From assembly GCA_002049455.2 (NCBI GenBank), contig KV918764.1:310001-374000 (forward strand): 64,000 bases of DNA. Direction: 5' to 3'. Source of the DNA: Porphyra umbilicalis. Taxonomy: Eukaryota; Rhodophyta; Bangiophyceae; Bangiales; Bangiaceae. Positions within the stretch are counted from its first letter, which is position 1. The number at the start of each line of letters is the position of its first letter. The notes beneath the pieces are model-generated. The model saw only the letters and a program-made list of their open reading frames with translations. It made no database searches and was not told the DNA's origin. A program made the translations under genes and the position numbers. Shown here piece after piece: positions 25,166 through 34,151 of the stretch.

Positions 25166-28100
25166 CTAGTTGGCCGCCGTCTCCACGAACGCCACCGCCT
25201 CCTGCAACACGACCACTCTGGCCGTCGACGACCTGGTTCTCCCCACCTCCCTGGCCGTGCACGCCTCCATGTACACCCCGTCGCGAGTCGGAAACGCCCT
25301 CAGCGCGTCCCCCATCGGCGTCGGCACGACGACCAGCACCACCTCCTCGCGCAGCATCAGCAACTCGGGCGTCAGGCACTCGTTGCGCACGTCCAACGCT
25401 TCGGCTGCCGGCATCGTGCACGCCTGCAGCAAGATGACCTTGATCGGAACCGGGTCTTGGGTCATCACGAGCACCACGCGCTCGCCAGTGACCAGCGCGA
25501 TTGGGATGATGGGCGTCAACAGCACCTCCGCCGTCGCCGCCGCCAGTGTCGCCACCAGCGACGCCGTCGTCACGTCGCTGATCATCACCTCGTCGAGCAT
25601 CATGAGCATCTCGGGCGTCAGGCGCTTGTTGCGCACGTCCCACACCTCGGTGGCGGGCACCATGTCCTCCACCATCCACATGACCGTGATCGACACCGGC
25701 TCCTGGATCAGCACGAGCACCACGGGCTCGCCGGTCCTCATCGCCATCGAGACGATGGGCGTCCACCGCTCCTCCGCCGTCGCCACCTCCATTGTTGCCA
25801 ATTGCACCGCCGTCGACATGTTGTTGGTCACCACCTCCTTGGCCTTCACCACCCCCTCGAACAGCACTAAGAACTCGGGCGTCAGGCGCTCGTTGCGCAC
25901 GTCCAACGCTTCGGCTGCCGGCATCGTGCACGCCTGCAGCAAGATGACCTTGATCGGAACCGGGTCGTGGGTCATCACGAGCACCACGCGCTCGCCCGTG
26001 ATCAGCGCGATTGGGACGATGGGCGTCAACAGCACCTCCGCCGTCGCCGCCGCCAGTGTCGCCACCAGCGACGCCGTCGTCACGTCGCTGACCATCACCT
26101 CGTCGAGCATCATGAGCATCTCGGGTGTCAGGCGCTTGTTGCGCACGTCCCACACTTCGGTGGCGGGCACCATGTCCTCCACCATCCACATGACCGTGAT
26201 CGACACCGGCTCCTGGGTCAGCACGAGCACCACGGGCTCGCCGGTCCTCATCGCCATCGAGACGATGGGCGTCCACCGCTCCTCCGCCGTCGCCACCTCC
26301 ATTGTTGCCAATTGCACCGCCGTCGACATGTTGTTGGTCACCACCTCCTTGGCCTTCACCACCCCCTCGAACAGCACTAAGAACTCGGGCGTCAGGCGCT
26401 CGTTGCGCACGTCCAACGCTTCGGCTGCCGGCATCGTGCACGCCTGCAGCAAGATGACCTTGATCGGAACCGGGTCGTGGGTCATCACGAGCACCACGCG
26501 CTCGCCCGTGATCAGCGCGATTGGGACGATGGGCGTCAACAGCACCTCCGCCGTCGCCGCCGCCAGTGTCGCCACCAGCGACGCCGTCGTCACGTCGCTG
26601 ATCATCACCTCGTCGAGCATCATGAGCATCTCGGGTGTCAGGCGCTTGTTGCGCACGTCCCACACTTCGGTGGCGGGCACCATGTCCTCCACCATCCACA
26701 TGACCGTGATCGACACCGGCTCCTGGGTCAGCACGAGCACCACGGGCTCGCCGGTCCTCATCGCCATCGAGACGATGGGCGTCCACCGCTCCTCCGCCGT
26801 CGCCACCTCCATTGTTGCCAATTGCACCGCCGTCGACATGTTGTTGGTCACCACCTCCTTGGCCTTCACCACCCCCTCGAACAGCACTAAGAACTCGGGC
26901 GTCAGGCGCTCGTTGCGCACGTCCAACGCTTCGGCTGCCGGCATCGTGCACGCCTGCAGCAAGATGACCTTGATCGGAACCGGGTCGTGGGTCATCACGA
27001 GCACCACGCGCTCGCCCGTGATCAGCGCGATTGGGACGATGGGCGTCAACAGCACCTCCGCCGTCGCCGCCGCCAGTGTCGCCACCAGCGACGCCGTCGT
27101 CACGTCGCTGATCATCACCTCGTCGAGCATCATGAGCATCTCGGGTGTCAGGCGCTTGTTGCGCACGTCCCACACTTCGGTGGCGGGCACCATGTCCTCC
27201 ACCATCCACATGACCGTGATCGACACCGGCTCCTGGGTCAGCACGAGCACCACGGGCTCGCCGGTCCTCATCGCCATCGAGACGATGGGCGTCCACCGCT
27301 CCTCCGCCGTCGCCACCTCCATTGTTGCCAATTGCACCGCCGTCGACATGTTGTTGGTCACCACCTCCTTGGCCTTCACCACCCCCTCGAACAGCACTAA
27401 GAACTCGGGCGTCAGGCGCTCGTTGCGCACGTCCAACGCTTCGGCTGCCGGCATCGTGCACGCCTGCAGCAAGATGACCTTGATCGGAACCGGGTCGTGG
27501 GTCATCACGAGCACCACGCGCTCGCCCGTGATCAGCGCGATTGGGACGATGGGCGTCAACAGCACCTCCGACATCGCCGCCCCCAGTGTTGCCATGTACA
27601 GCTCGGGCTTCACGCTCTCGCGCCACATATGCGACTGGTTGGACATGCGCCATGCGTCCACCCCCCGCGCTTGCAACGGCACAGGGAGCTTAGTGGCGCC
27701 GGTCGTCAGCGCCATTGCCATGATGGGTGCCTTCATCTCCTCCACTTTGATCAAGCTCATCGTCGCAACCGCCAACCCCGAGTCCATCTTCTTGGTCACC
27801 ACCACGCCAGCCGTCGCAACCTGCACTTTCACCTCCTTCGCGGCCGTCACCACCTCTGTTGCCATAGTGCCTTCCGATAGCACCGGCACGACCAGCATCG
27901 TCGCGAACATGCGCACGTTCAGGAGACGGACGGCGTGCTTGTCGAACATCCAATGCATCTGCTCGTTGAGAGCCGTCGTCGTCTGCACCTTGTCCATGCA
28001 CGAGTCCCCGTCGTCGGCCTCCTCTGCCAGCGTAACAGTCACCAGCATCTTGTCGGGCGGCATGGGGAAATCGACGACCATGTGCCCCTTTTGCACATGC

Positions 28101-28348
28101 AATGGGTTGGGCGCGGGCAGCATTTGCGTCAGAGTGACGGCCAGCACCACCCACACGCATGCCATCAGCAACTCGGGTGTCAGGTTCACCTTGCGCATGT
28201 CCGACAGATTGGCGGTGGGAACCTTGTCCGCCGCCGCTGAGCGTACCATGGGTGGCACCGAGGCCGACGAATGTGTCGCCGACGACGCGCCCAAGGGAAA
28301 CGCGACGCCGCCGTACATCACCACCACGAGCACCATCGAGGGCCCCAT
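25166..28348 (-). CDS. Giant repeat protein built from 170-residue units
   Basis: Open for about 1060 codons on the minus strand from the ATG at 28348. The first residues (MGPSMVLVVVMYGGVAFPLG) resemble a signal peptide or membrane anchor. The body consists of about 85-residue modules, alternately of two types. Both share LTPE, an ATAE segment, TPIV, TGE-VVLV and DVRN, giving a 170-residue double unit repeated just over four times, plus more diverged copies toward the N-terminus. The two module types differ by mostly conservative changes in this frame, which favours it as the coding frame. The unit length is divisible by three, so two other frames are also open (minus: Gly/His/Asp-rich; plus: Ser/Thr-rich, 25170-28880). 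No family recognised. It may be spliced to the downstream JmjC or the upstream C48-like ORF. Confidence 0.4.
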   Translation of the reverse strand: MGPSMVLVVVMYGGVAFPLGASSATHSSASVPPMVRSAAADKVPTANLSDMRKVNLTPELLMACVWVVLAVTLTQMLPAPNPLHVQKGHMVVDFPMPPDKMLVTVTLAEEADDGDSCMDKVQTTTALNEQMHWMFDKHAVRLLNVRMFATMLVVPVLSEGTMATEVVTAAKEVKVQVATAGVVVTKKMDSGLAVATMSLIKVEEMKAPIMAMALTTGATKLPVPLQARGVDAWRMSNQSHMWRESVKPELYMATLGAAMSEVLLTPIVPIALITGERVVLVMTHDPVPIKVILLQACTMPAAEALDVRNERLTPEFLVLFEGVVKAKEVVTNNMSTAVQLATMEVATAEERWTPIVSMAMRTGEPVVLVLTQEPVSITVMWMVEDMVPATEVWDVRNKRLTPEMLMMLDEVMISDVTTASLVATLAAATAEVLLTPIVPIALITGERVVLVMTHDPVPIKVILLQACTMPAAEALDVRNERLTPEFLVLFEGVVKAKEVVTNNMSTAVQLATMEVATAEERWTPIVSMAMRTGEPVVLVLTQEPVSITVMWMVEDMVPATEVWDVRNKRLTPEMLMMLDEVMISDVTTASLVATLAAATAEVLLTPIVPIALITGERVVLVMTHDPVPIKVILLQACTMPAAEALDVRNERLTPEFLVLFEGVVKAKEVVTNNMSTAVQLATMEVATAEERWTPIVSMAMRTGEPVVLVLTQEPVSITVMWMVEDMVPATEVWDVRNKRLTPEMLMMLDEVMVSDVTTASLVATLAAATAEVLLTPIVPIALITGERVVLVMTHDPVPIKVILLQACTMPAAEALDVRNERLTPEFLVLFEGVVKAKEVVTNNMSTAVQLATMEVATAEERWTPIVSMAMRTGEPVVLVLIQEPVSITVMWMVEDMVPATEVWDVRNKRLTPEMLMMLDEVMISDVTTASLVATLAAATAEVLLTPIIPIALVTGERVVLVMTQDPVPIKVILLQACTMPAAEALDVRNECLTPELLMLREEVVLVVVPTPMGDALRAFPTRDGVYMEACTAREVGRTRSSTARVVVLQEAVAFVETAAN
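25361..27570. repeat. 510-bp higher-order tandem repeat
   Basis: Four full 510-bp units and a partial fifth, with starts near 25361, 25871, 26381, 26891 and 27401. Units are nearly identical (a handful of substitutions by eye). Each is a pair of related, clearly diverged half-units of about 255 bp. More degenerate half-units extend toward 28200. Near-identity of neighbours with divergence of halves indicates recent homogenisation of the dimer. Confidence 0.92.
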
Positions 28349-28359
28349 GCGATCCACGT

Positions 28360-30845
28360 CGACTCATCGACTCGACCCGATTGCCGGGATTCGCATCGAG
28401 GCCGCCATCTCGGCCGCCATCACGGTAGTCGTTCATGTAGCCTGCCCGGTCACCCGACCCCCCGTCATCGTAGTCATCGTCCACGTCTCGCATTGCGTCA
28501 TCAGCGTCCGTCTCCTCTTCGTCAGACAGATCAAGACCATTGAGCAGCTCCTCTGCTGGCTCCTCCTCATCGTCCCTAAGACCACCTGGTCGATGGGCGT
28601 CGATAATGCGGCGGACAAGGCTACGAAAGCGCCGAGGGGCGTGGGCCTTCTGCCATTGGCTCGAGTCGTGACCGCGAAGAAGGCGGGTTGCTTGTCCCGG
28701 CTCAGCCGACAGAAGCATCGCCATGAACGCAATCAGGTTGTCCGCCGTCGTGTCTCGCCCCCCTGCCCGAGTCTTGAGCACCTTGATGGGAAGAAGGTCG
28801 CGCAGGCCATCCTCGACGAGCCTAGTTTTCCGCGAATCGTCGCAAGTGCGCAGGTAGGTAGTGCAGATGGCCACCGTTAACGCACGGAAGAGGCCTGTCA
28901 CCACATGCTCGTCCCACCCCCCCTCACCCTTCCCGACCGACGAGGTGTCAAACACAGCCATCGCCGCCCCTGGCACGGCCTCATCCGGGAGCGCCGCGCC
29001 TGAGCGCACAGAGGCGACCACCCGTACGACGGTCTCCCGCAGACCCGTCACAACGATTGCCCACCAGGTACCAGCCGTGCACACGGGAACTACCGTCGTG
29101 CCTGCGCTGAACACCAGCCGGTCCACGATTGCGTCACGAACCCGCCCAACCAGGCGATCATCTCGGCACACGGAGGCTGCCATGTCATCAGCGTCCAAGG
29201 AGGTCAACACTCGGAGACCGCCATAGCCCCCGTCGCGGCCAAACTTCATCAGGAACCAGAGGAATAGCCCATCCACCACGCGCCGCGAGAGCGCATTGCC
29301 CTCCGCCAGAGAGATCCGATCAACTGGGAAGAGCTCCACACTCCGAGAGGCGTTGGAAGGAAACAAAAAAGGTGGCTCACGGGGAAACCGTGGCGGGGGG
29401 GGGCGCTGCAGACATGCGCCCACCTCGGCGGCGGTAGCATGCCAGGGACGTCGACCTCGCTGTCGTGCCGGGCTCGCCGTGGCAATGGTCATGTCATCGT
29501 CGTAAACGAGGTCTTCGCTACAGCGCTGCTGCGTTGAAAGGCGTGAGCGATCCCCTCTGACGGCCTCCCCAGCAGCTAAAGGCCGAGCATTCTCTCGGGC
29601 AATCGAGTGAGCATGTCGTGGCACATCGTGCGGCCGAGGACTAGACGCGGAGAGGCCCGCGGTGAGTCGCAGGGAGCCTCGCAAGGGAGCCCGGCGTACA
29701 TTGGATTGCGGTGGAGCGTCGTGGGCGGCTGGCACAGCAACGGCGCGGTCCGGCAGTGGACTGACGGCATGCAGCAGCTCGCCCCGTGCGGCTGGGGCCT
29801 CGGCAGTCGCTTCGAGCGGGCACGGCCGTGGCTCGTGCATCGTTGTCGCTCGCAGCCCACTGGAACAGCCGCCGCTGCACGCGTGCCACTGCAAGGCACG
29901 CTGCACAAATACAGAGGCAGTGTCGGCCGCATTGGGTGCGGAGCGGCTGACGTCATCTTCCAACCCCCTGACAGCCGCCGCCAGTAGCGAATCCAGGGCG
30001 GCGGCGTCGCCGCAACCACCGGAGCAGTTGCGCATGGTCCGCAATTGATCTGCACTGGGAACAAATTGTCGACCGGCAATCTCAAGTGCGCTCAGAACCA
30101 TCCGCAACTGGGCCATTGACAGTCCCCCTGTGGATTGCCCAATCAGCGGCCGCCGCGCGTCATGCAGCACTCCCACTAGTGCGGCAGCCGACGGCCGTGG
30201 CTCGCCGTCGCCAGATGCGTTGGCGGCGTGCACCGAGGCGCGATCGGACACTGCTGCAGGCCGGTTACGCCAGCGATTGGCGCCCGCGTTGCCAGGAGCA
30301 TCTGGGGCCACACCTCCCTGCAGATGCAGGCGCCGCATCGCGCGGTTCGGGGCGGTCGCAGATATCGCCGCCCCGTGCTCCGGCGCCGATCCGGTCCGTG
30401 ACGACGCTCCCAGATCACGGTCGGGTGCTGGTCTGCCGCGACCTTGGCGTGCCACAGTTTCTGAGGGTCCGTCGCCGCCCATGTGAGAGCCGGCCCCGCG
30501 ACTTTGCCTCTTGGATCTTCCGCGGCCGCGAGCACGGCCGCGGCCGACGTCACCACCGTCGCCGCTCGATTGGCCCGCATCACATTGCGAGGGGCCCACA
30601 GCAGACCGCCGCGCGAGGTCCTCGGCGCGCTGGGCGGCACGTGCCGCCACACGCATCTGGGCAGCGACACGCTGCGCCCGCGCAGCTTCGGCCTGGAGCA
30701 TTTGCGCCTGCGACATCGCAGGCTGCGCGCCCCGGGACTCGTTGCGCTGCCGCTTGTTGGGCCCGTTCTCAGTCGGAGCGTCTTCAGACGCGCTCCGGTC
30801 GCCACCGCTGCCACGGCACCAACTCGTGTCCCGATCCCCATCCAT
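28360..30845 (-). CDS. Protein with degenerate Ulp1/C48 peptidase fold
   Basis: The ATG at 30845 begins a long frame. Its N-terminal third is Arg/Ala/Gly-rich and disordered, with a nuclear-localisation-like NKRQRNE and a helical AARAAQRAEDLARR. The central part matches the Ulp1/SENP (C48) order: VDRISLAEGNALSRRVVDGLFLWFLMKF (entry helix, near 29320), GTWWAIVV (normally HW, near 29060), VFDTSS (Asp, near 28950), and ADNLIAFMAML (normally DCG, near 28740). The catalytic His and Cys positions read Trp and Asn, so this is probably not an active protease. An acidic tail follows (DLSDEEETDADDAM). The frame remains open to 27690, but I end the call near 28360, where the repeat-protein frame begins. 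Ulp1-like domains are frequent passengers of large DNA transposons. Catalytic inactivity and element membership are inferences. Confidence 0.5.
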
Positions 30846-30889
30846 ATCCGGCGTGTGGCTTGCCAGCGATAGATTGTTGCCCGTACCAG

Positions 30890-31325
30890 CGGGTAGCTCC
30901 GCGATTCGTCAATCCCTTTCGGGAGTGCGTGGTCCCTTTCGGGACGCGAATCACAACCAACCCTTTCGGGAGGCCACAGAGCACGCAGGTAGCGGTGTGG
31001 CGAGCTCCGAGCACCATAGATCACACAGTTGGCCGTCCCTTTCGGGTTAGTTGGCCGTCCCTTTCGGGGTGCTGTGCGCAGTCCGCCCTCACGGGGGACC
31101 GACTCAACGATGGTGATCCGGGCCAGCAGCTGTCAAACACCGATGACGACTACAGGTCTTCCCTTTCAGGATACTGTGTGTGGTACGCCTTTTCAGGGGA
31201 CCGAAAAGCCGATAGATAGACGTGCACGAAGACCAAACAACGCCGATGACACAACTGGCCGTCCCTTTTGGGGTGCAGTGTACGGTCCGCCCTTTCGGGG
31301 GATCACAACGACGGTCGGTTGTACA
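30890..31325. repeat. Dispersed CCCTTTCGGG boxes
   Basis: About ten near-copies of the semi-palindromic box CCCTTTCGGGG at irregular 20-80 base spacing, directly upstream of the minus-strand gene that starts at 30845. They grade into the regular minisatellite to the right. They could act as promoter-proximal or transposase-binding subterminal sites. Confidence 0.6.
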
Positions 31326-31359
31326 GCGCGAAGGCATGCACAGTTCGTCGACCCTTCCG

Positions 31360-31885
31360 GGAAGCCGTGCAGCGTCGACCCTTTTCAGGGGAGCTCTTGG
31401 AAGGGGGGCGTGCCTTTCCAGGTGCCGTGCGGTGTCGACCCTTTCGGGGAGCCGTGCAGCGTCGACCCTTTCCAGGGGAGCCGTAGAAGGGGGGCGTCCC
31501 TTTCCAGGTGCCGTGCGGTCTCAACCCTTTCGGGGAGCCGTGCAGCGTCGACCCGTTTCAGGGGAGCCGTGGAAGGGGGGCGTGCCTTTCCAGGTGCCAT
31601 GCGGTCTCGACCCTTTCGGGGAGCCGTGCAGCGTCGACCCTTTTCAGGGGAGCCGTGGAAGGGGGGCGTGGCTTTCCAGGTGCCGTGCGGTCTCGACCCT
31701 TTCGGGGAGCCGTGCAGCGTCGACCCTTTTCAGGGGAGCCGTGGAAGGGGGGCGTGCCTTTCCAGGTGCCGTGCGGTCTCGACCCTTTCGGGGAGCCGTG
31801 CAGCGTCGACCCTTTTCAGGGGAGCTCGTGGAAGGGGGGCGTCCCTTTCCAGGTGCCGTGCGATGTCGACCCTTTCGGGGGTGAT
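31360..31885. repeat. 86-bp minisatellite
   Basis: Six copies of an 86-bp unit, anchored by GAAGGGGGGCGTGCC-type words at about 31401, 31487, 31573, 31659, 31745 and 31832. Each unit carries two CCCTTT-N-GGGG boxes. It is open in several frames because of its composition; no coding function is inferred. Confidence 0.88.
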
Positions 31886-33320
31886 CGATGGTGCCAGACA
31901 CAGCGTGCGGCGGGGGAGGGGGGGGGGGGGAAGTAAGGCGGGGGGGGGGGGGGGGGGGGAACAAGCGGGTTACACTTACGATGATGAAAAAGAGAACGCC
32001 CACAGCGCGCAGCGCGGGGGGGTGGGGGGGAGCACGCCGTTGCCACAGCGGATCGGGTGGCAAAGAGATGCGGGGCAGTGCGCGGTAGGACGACGGTGCG
32101 GCTGGCGTCAGCAAACAGTGGCATGTGCTCGGGTGGGAGGAGGGGGCGCTGCCTCGACGGTTCGCGGGGATATGACGGTCTGACGGACACTTGCGGTGCC
32201 CGATCGAGGTGTCCCCTCGTGGCCTCCGTGGCCGTTGGATCTGCGGGCGCCACGCGCGTTTGTGTGGCGGCAGATCCACGGTGGAGGGTGCCGCCGGTCA
32301 AATCGAGATCACTCGTCGACCGGACCGATCGGAGCGGATCGTTTGCAATTTCCCGGACGGATGCGGCGAAATACGTATTGGAACATCAATTGTCTGTAGT
32401 TGCACAGAGATCAATCCACGCCGGGGCCCCCAGCGAGAGAGTGCAGCTAGTCTGGACCACACGATTCTTGTGTCCCCTCGCCGTCCGCGTTGCCACTGGA
32501 TGCCATAGTAATTCTTCTCCTGGGACTCTTGCGAGCGCTTCAGCGGCAAGTGCGACAGCGCCCCGACAAGGCAGAGCCCCCTGACCTACAAATGCATTTA
32601 CTGGACGGGGTCTGGCGCCTGCGTGGCGGTATCTCAGGGGCGAGCTCACGACGAGAACTGACCCGTCGCGGACGTCCACCGGACTGGGGCCATTGCTCTC
32701 AGAAGAGCCAGTGCCCGCAGGGCCTCGTCCCACTGTACCTCTCCTTGCCTCGGCATCGTGCGTCCCGCACCCCTCGTCATCTCTCTTTGACTCCGCACCG
32801 CGCGTCCCGTGGCCCTGACCCCCCGTCAGAGGCCTCTTGATGACGGTTGCTTGTGACGAGTTTCTCTTGACTGGACCAGCCGTTGCCCGCGCCCGTCGCC
32901 CTGGTTGCCCGTGATAACTCTGTTGATCTCGGCTGCTTGTGACGACTCTCGGTTGACTGGGAGAGCTCTCGACAGCGCCTGTCACCCTTGTCGACCGTGA
33001 TATGTCTGTTACTCGCAGTTTCTGGTAACGACTCTACATTATCTGGGCAATCCCTAGACCTCTTTCTCGCCGCTGCCTCAGACGTTGCCATGCCTGGCAG
33101 TGACGCTGATGACTGTAACGACGTTCCCGGGACACCTGGGCCCAACTCGCCCGCCGTGGACTCCGCGCTGCTCTCTAGTGTCTGGAGCTCTCATGGAGTA
33201 CGTTTCTCCTGTCCTTGACCTATGTGACTGCGCGCTCGTCCAGCACCCAGCTTTCCGTCGTGCGCATGCCGCCTCTCGTCCTTTCGTTCGTGCCGGATCT
33301 GACTCTGACGTTTTCCGCTT
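31886..33320. other. Intergenic, no gene recognised
   Basis: Begins with poly-G tracts (31915-31960). Overlapping open frames on both strands have no recognisable domain. A short frame starting at 33194 (MEYVSPVLDLCDCALVQH) may be an upstream exon of the following gene, but no in-phase splice pair was found. Confidence 0.3.
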
Positions 33321-34151
33321 ATGGACACTGTCTACGGGGTCTCATTTTTCGTCGTCTTGCTGCTACCTGGCTTTCCCTCGTCGCAGGATGAGGTCGTTGG
33401 TTTGTTTTCTAGGTACGGCCAGGCAATGCTCAAGAAGATCAGCTACGGTTCCGTGAGCCCAGGAACGAACGGTCACTCGGTCGACTCGCCCAAGCATGAT
33501 TGCATGTCATGGTTAGCGCCTCCTGGACACCTGGAGGGCCCGAACAGAGATTGTACGCGATCCCTCAGAGCTGTGGTTAACAAGGCGGTTGAGAAGTGTG
33601 TTACCGGAGTAGATCACGCTGCAAGCGGCTGGGAAAACAAGCGACGGGAGGTGAGGGCGGCGTTGAGAAGGGGCCTGCGTACTCGTTGCAACCGACGCCG
33701 TAACTCTGCACGACTGCTGGCTTACCGTACCTTGGGAGTTTACATGGATGGTGACGTCAGTGAGGCCTCTTTGGAGCGTGTCGTTGTGGCGACTGATCCA
33801 GGGAATGCCATGGACGCGGACGCTGCGGTTGCGGTGCCTGGGACCTCGAGCACTGGGTACAGACTGAAGATCAAGGACGGGGATCGCGAAATGGAGAGAG
33901 CACTGGACTTGAGCGGCGTTGCGGCCTCTATTGTTGCTGAGCTCCTGTTGTTGGAACCGAGTCAGGTTTGGACATCTGTGCGAGAAGCATGCGCGGCCTG
34001 CTTGAAAAAGTATGTGGATGCGACGGAGTACCCCAAGTTCTTGCGTCCAGAGAGCCTCGAGGCCCGCAATGGCGTTGTCCGCTGCATGCGCGACGAGCTC
34101 AGGGATCTTGAGGCGGGTGACATTGACCTTTCGGATGAGGAAGCCGACTAG
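33321..34151 (+). CDS. Hypothetical acidic-tailed protein
   Basis: An open frame of 276 codons with real coding character from about 33390 onward: DEVVGLFSRYGQAMLKKISYG, RSLRAVVNKAVEKCVTGVD, a basic RRGLRTRCNRRRN patch, RLKIKDGDREMERALDLSG, and an acidic end LEAGDIDLSDEEAD. The region before 33390 reads poorly. Two acceptor-like sites (CGTCGCAG before 33390 and TTTTCTAG before 33413) suggest that the segment from there is an internal or last exon. No family recognised. The C-terminal DLSDEE motif resembles the NGLDLSDEEETD stretch of the C48-like protein at 28.5 kb, a weak hint that both belong to one element. Confidence 0.45.
   Translation: MDTVYGVSFFVVLLLPGFPSSQDEVVGLFSRYGQAMLKKISYGSVSPGTNGHSVDSPKHDCMSWLAPPGHLEGPNRDCTRSLRAVVNKAVEKCVTGVDHAASGWENKRREVRAALRRGLRTRCNRRRNSARLLAYRTLGVYMDGDVSEASLERVVVATDPGNAMDADAAVAVPGTSSTGYRLKIKDGDREMERALDLSGVAASIVAELLLLEPSQVWTSVREACAACLKKYVDATEYPKFLRPESLEARNGVVRCMRDELRDLEAGDIDLSDEEAD

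Noticed and set aside
25170..28880. 1236-codon plus-strand Ser/Thr-rich open frame across the 510-bp repeats
   Set aside because: Open only because the repeat unit is divisible by three and lacks stops in this phase. The half-unit substitution pattern favours a minus-strand frame.
31029..32183. Plus-strand frame of 384 codons with repeated CRAVSTLSGSRAAS words
   Set aside because: Reads the 86-bp minisatellite and drifts in phase because 86 is not a multiple of three; not a protein repeat.
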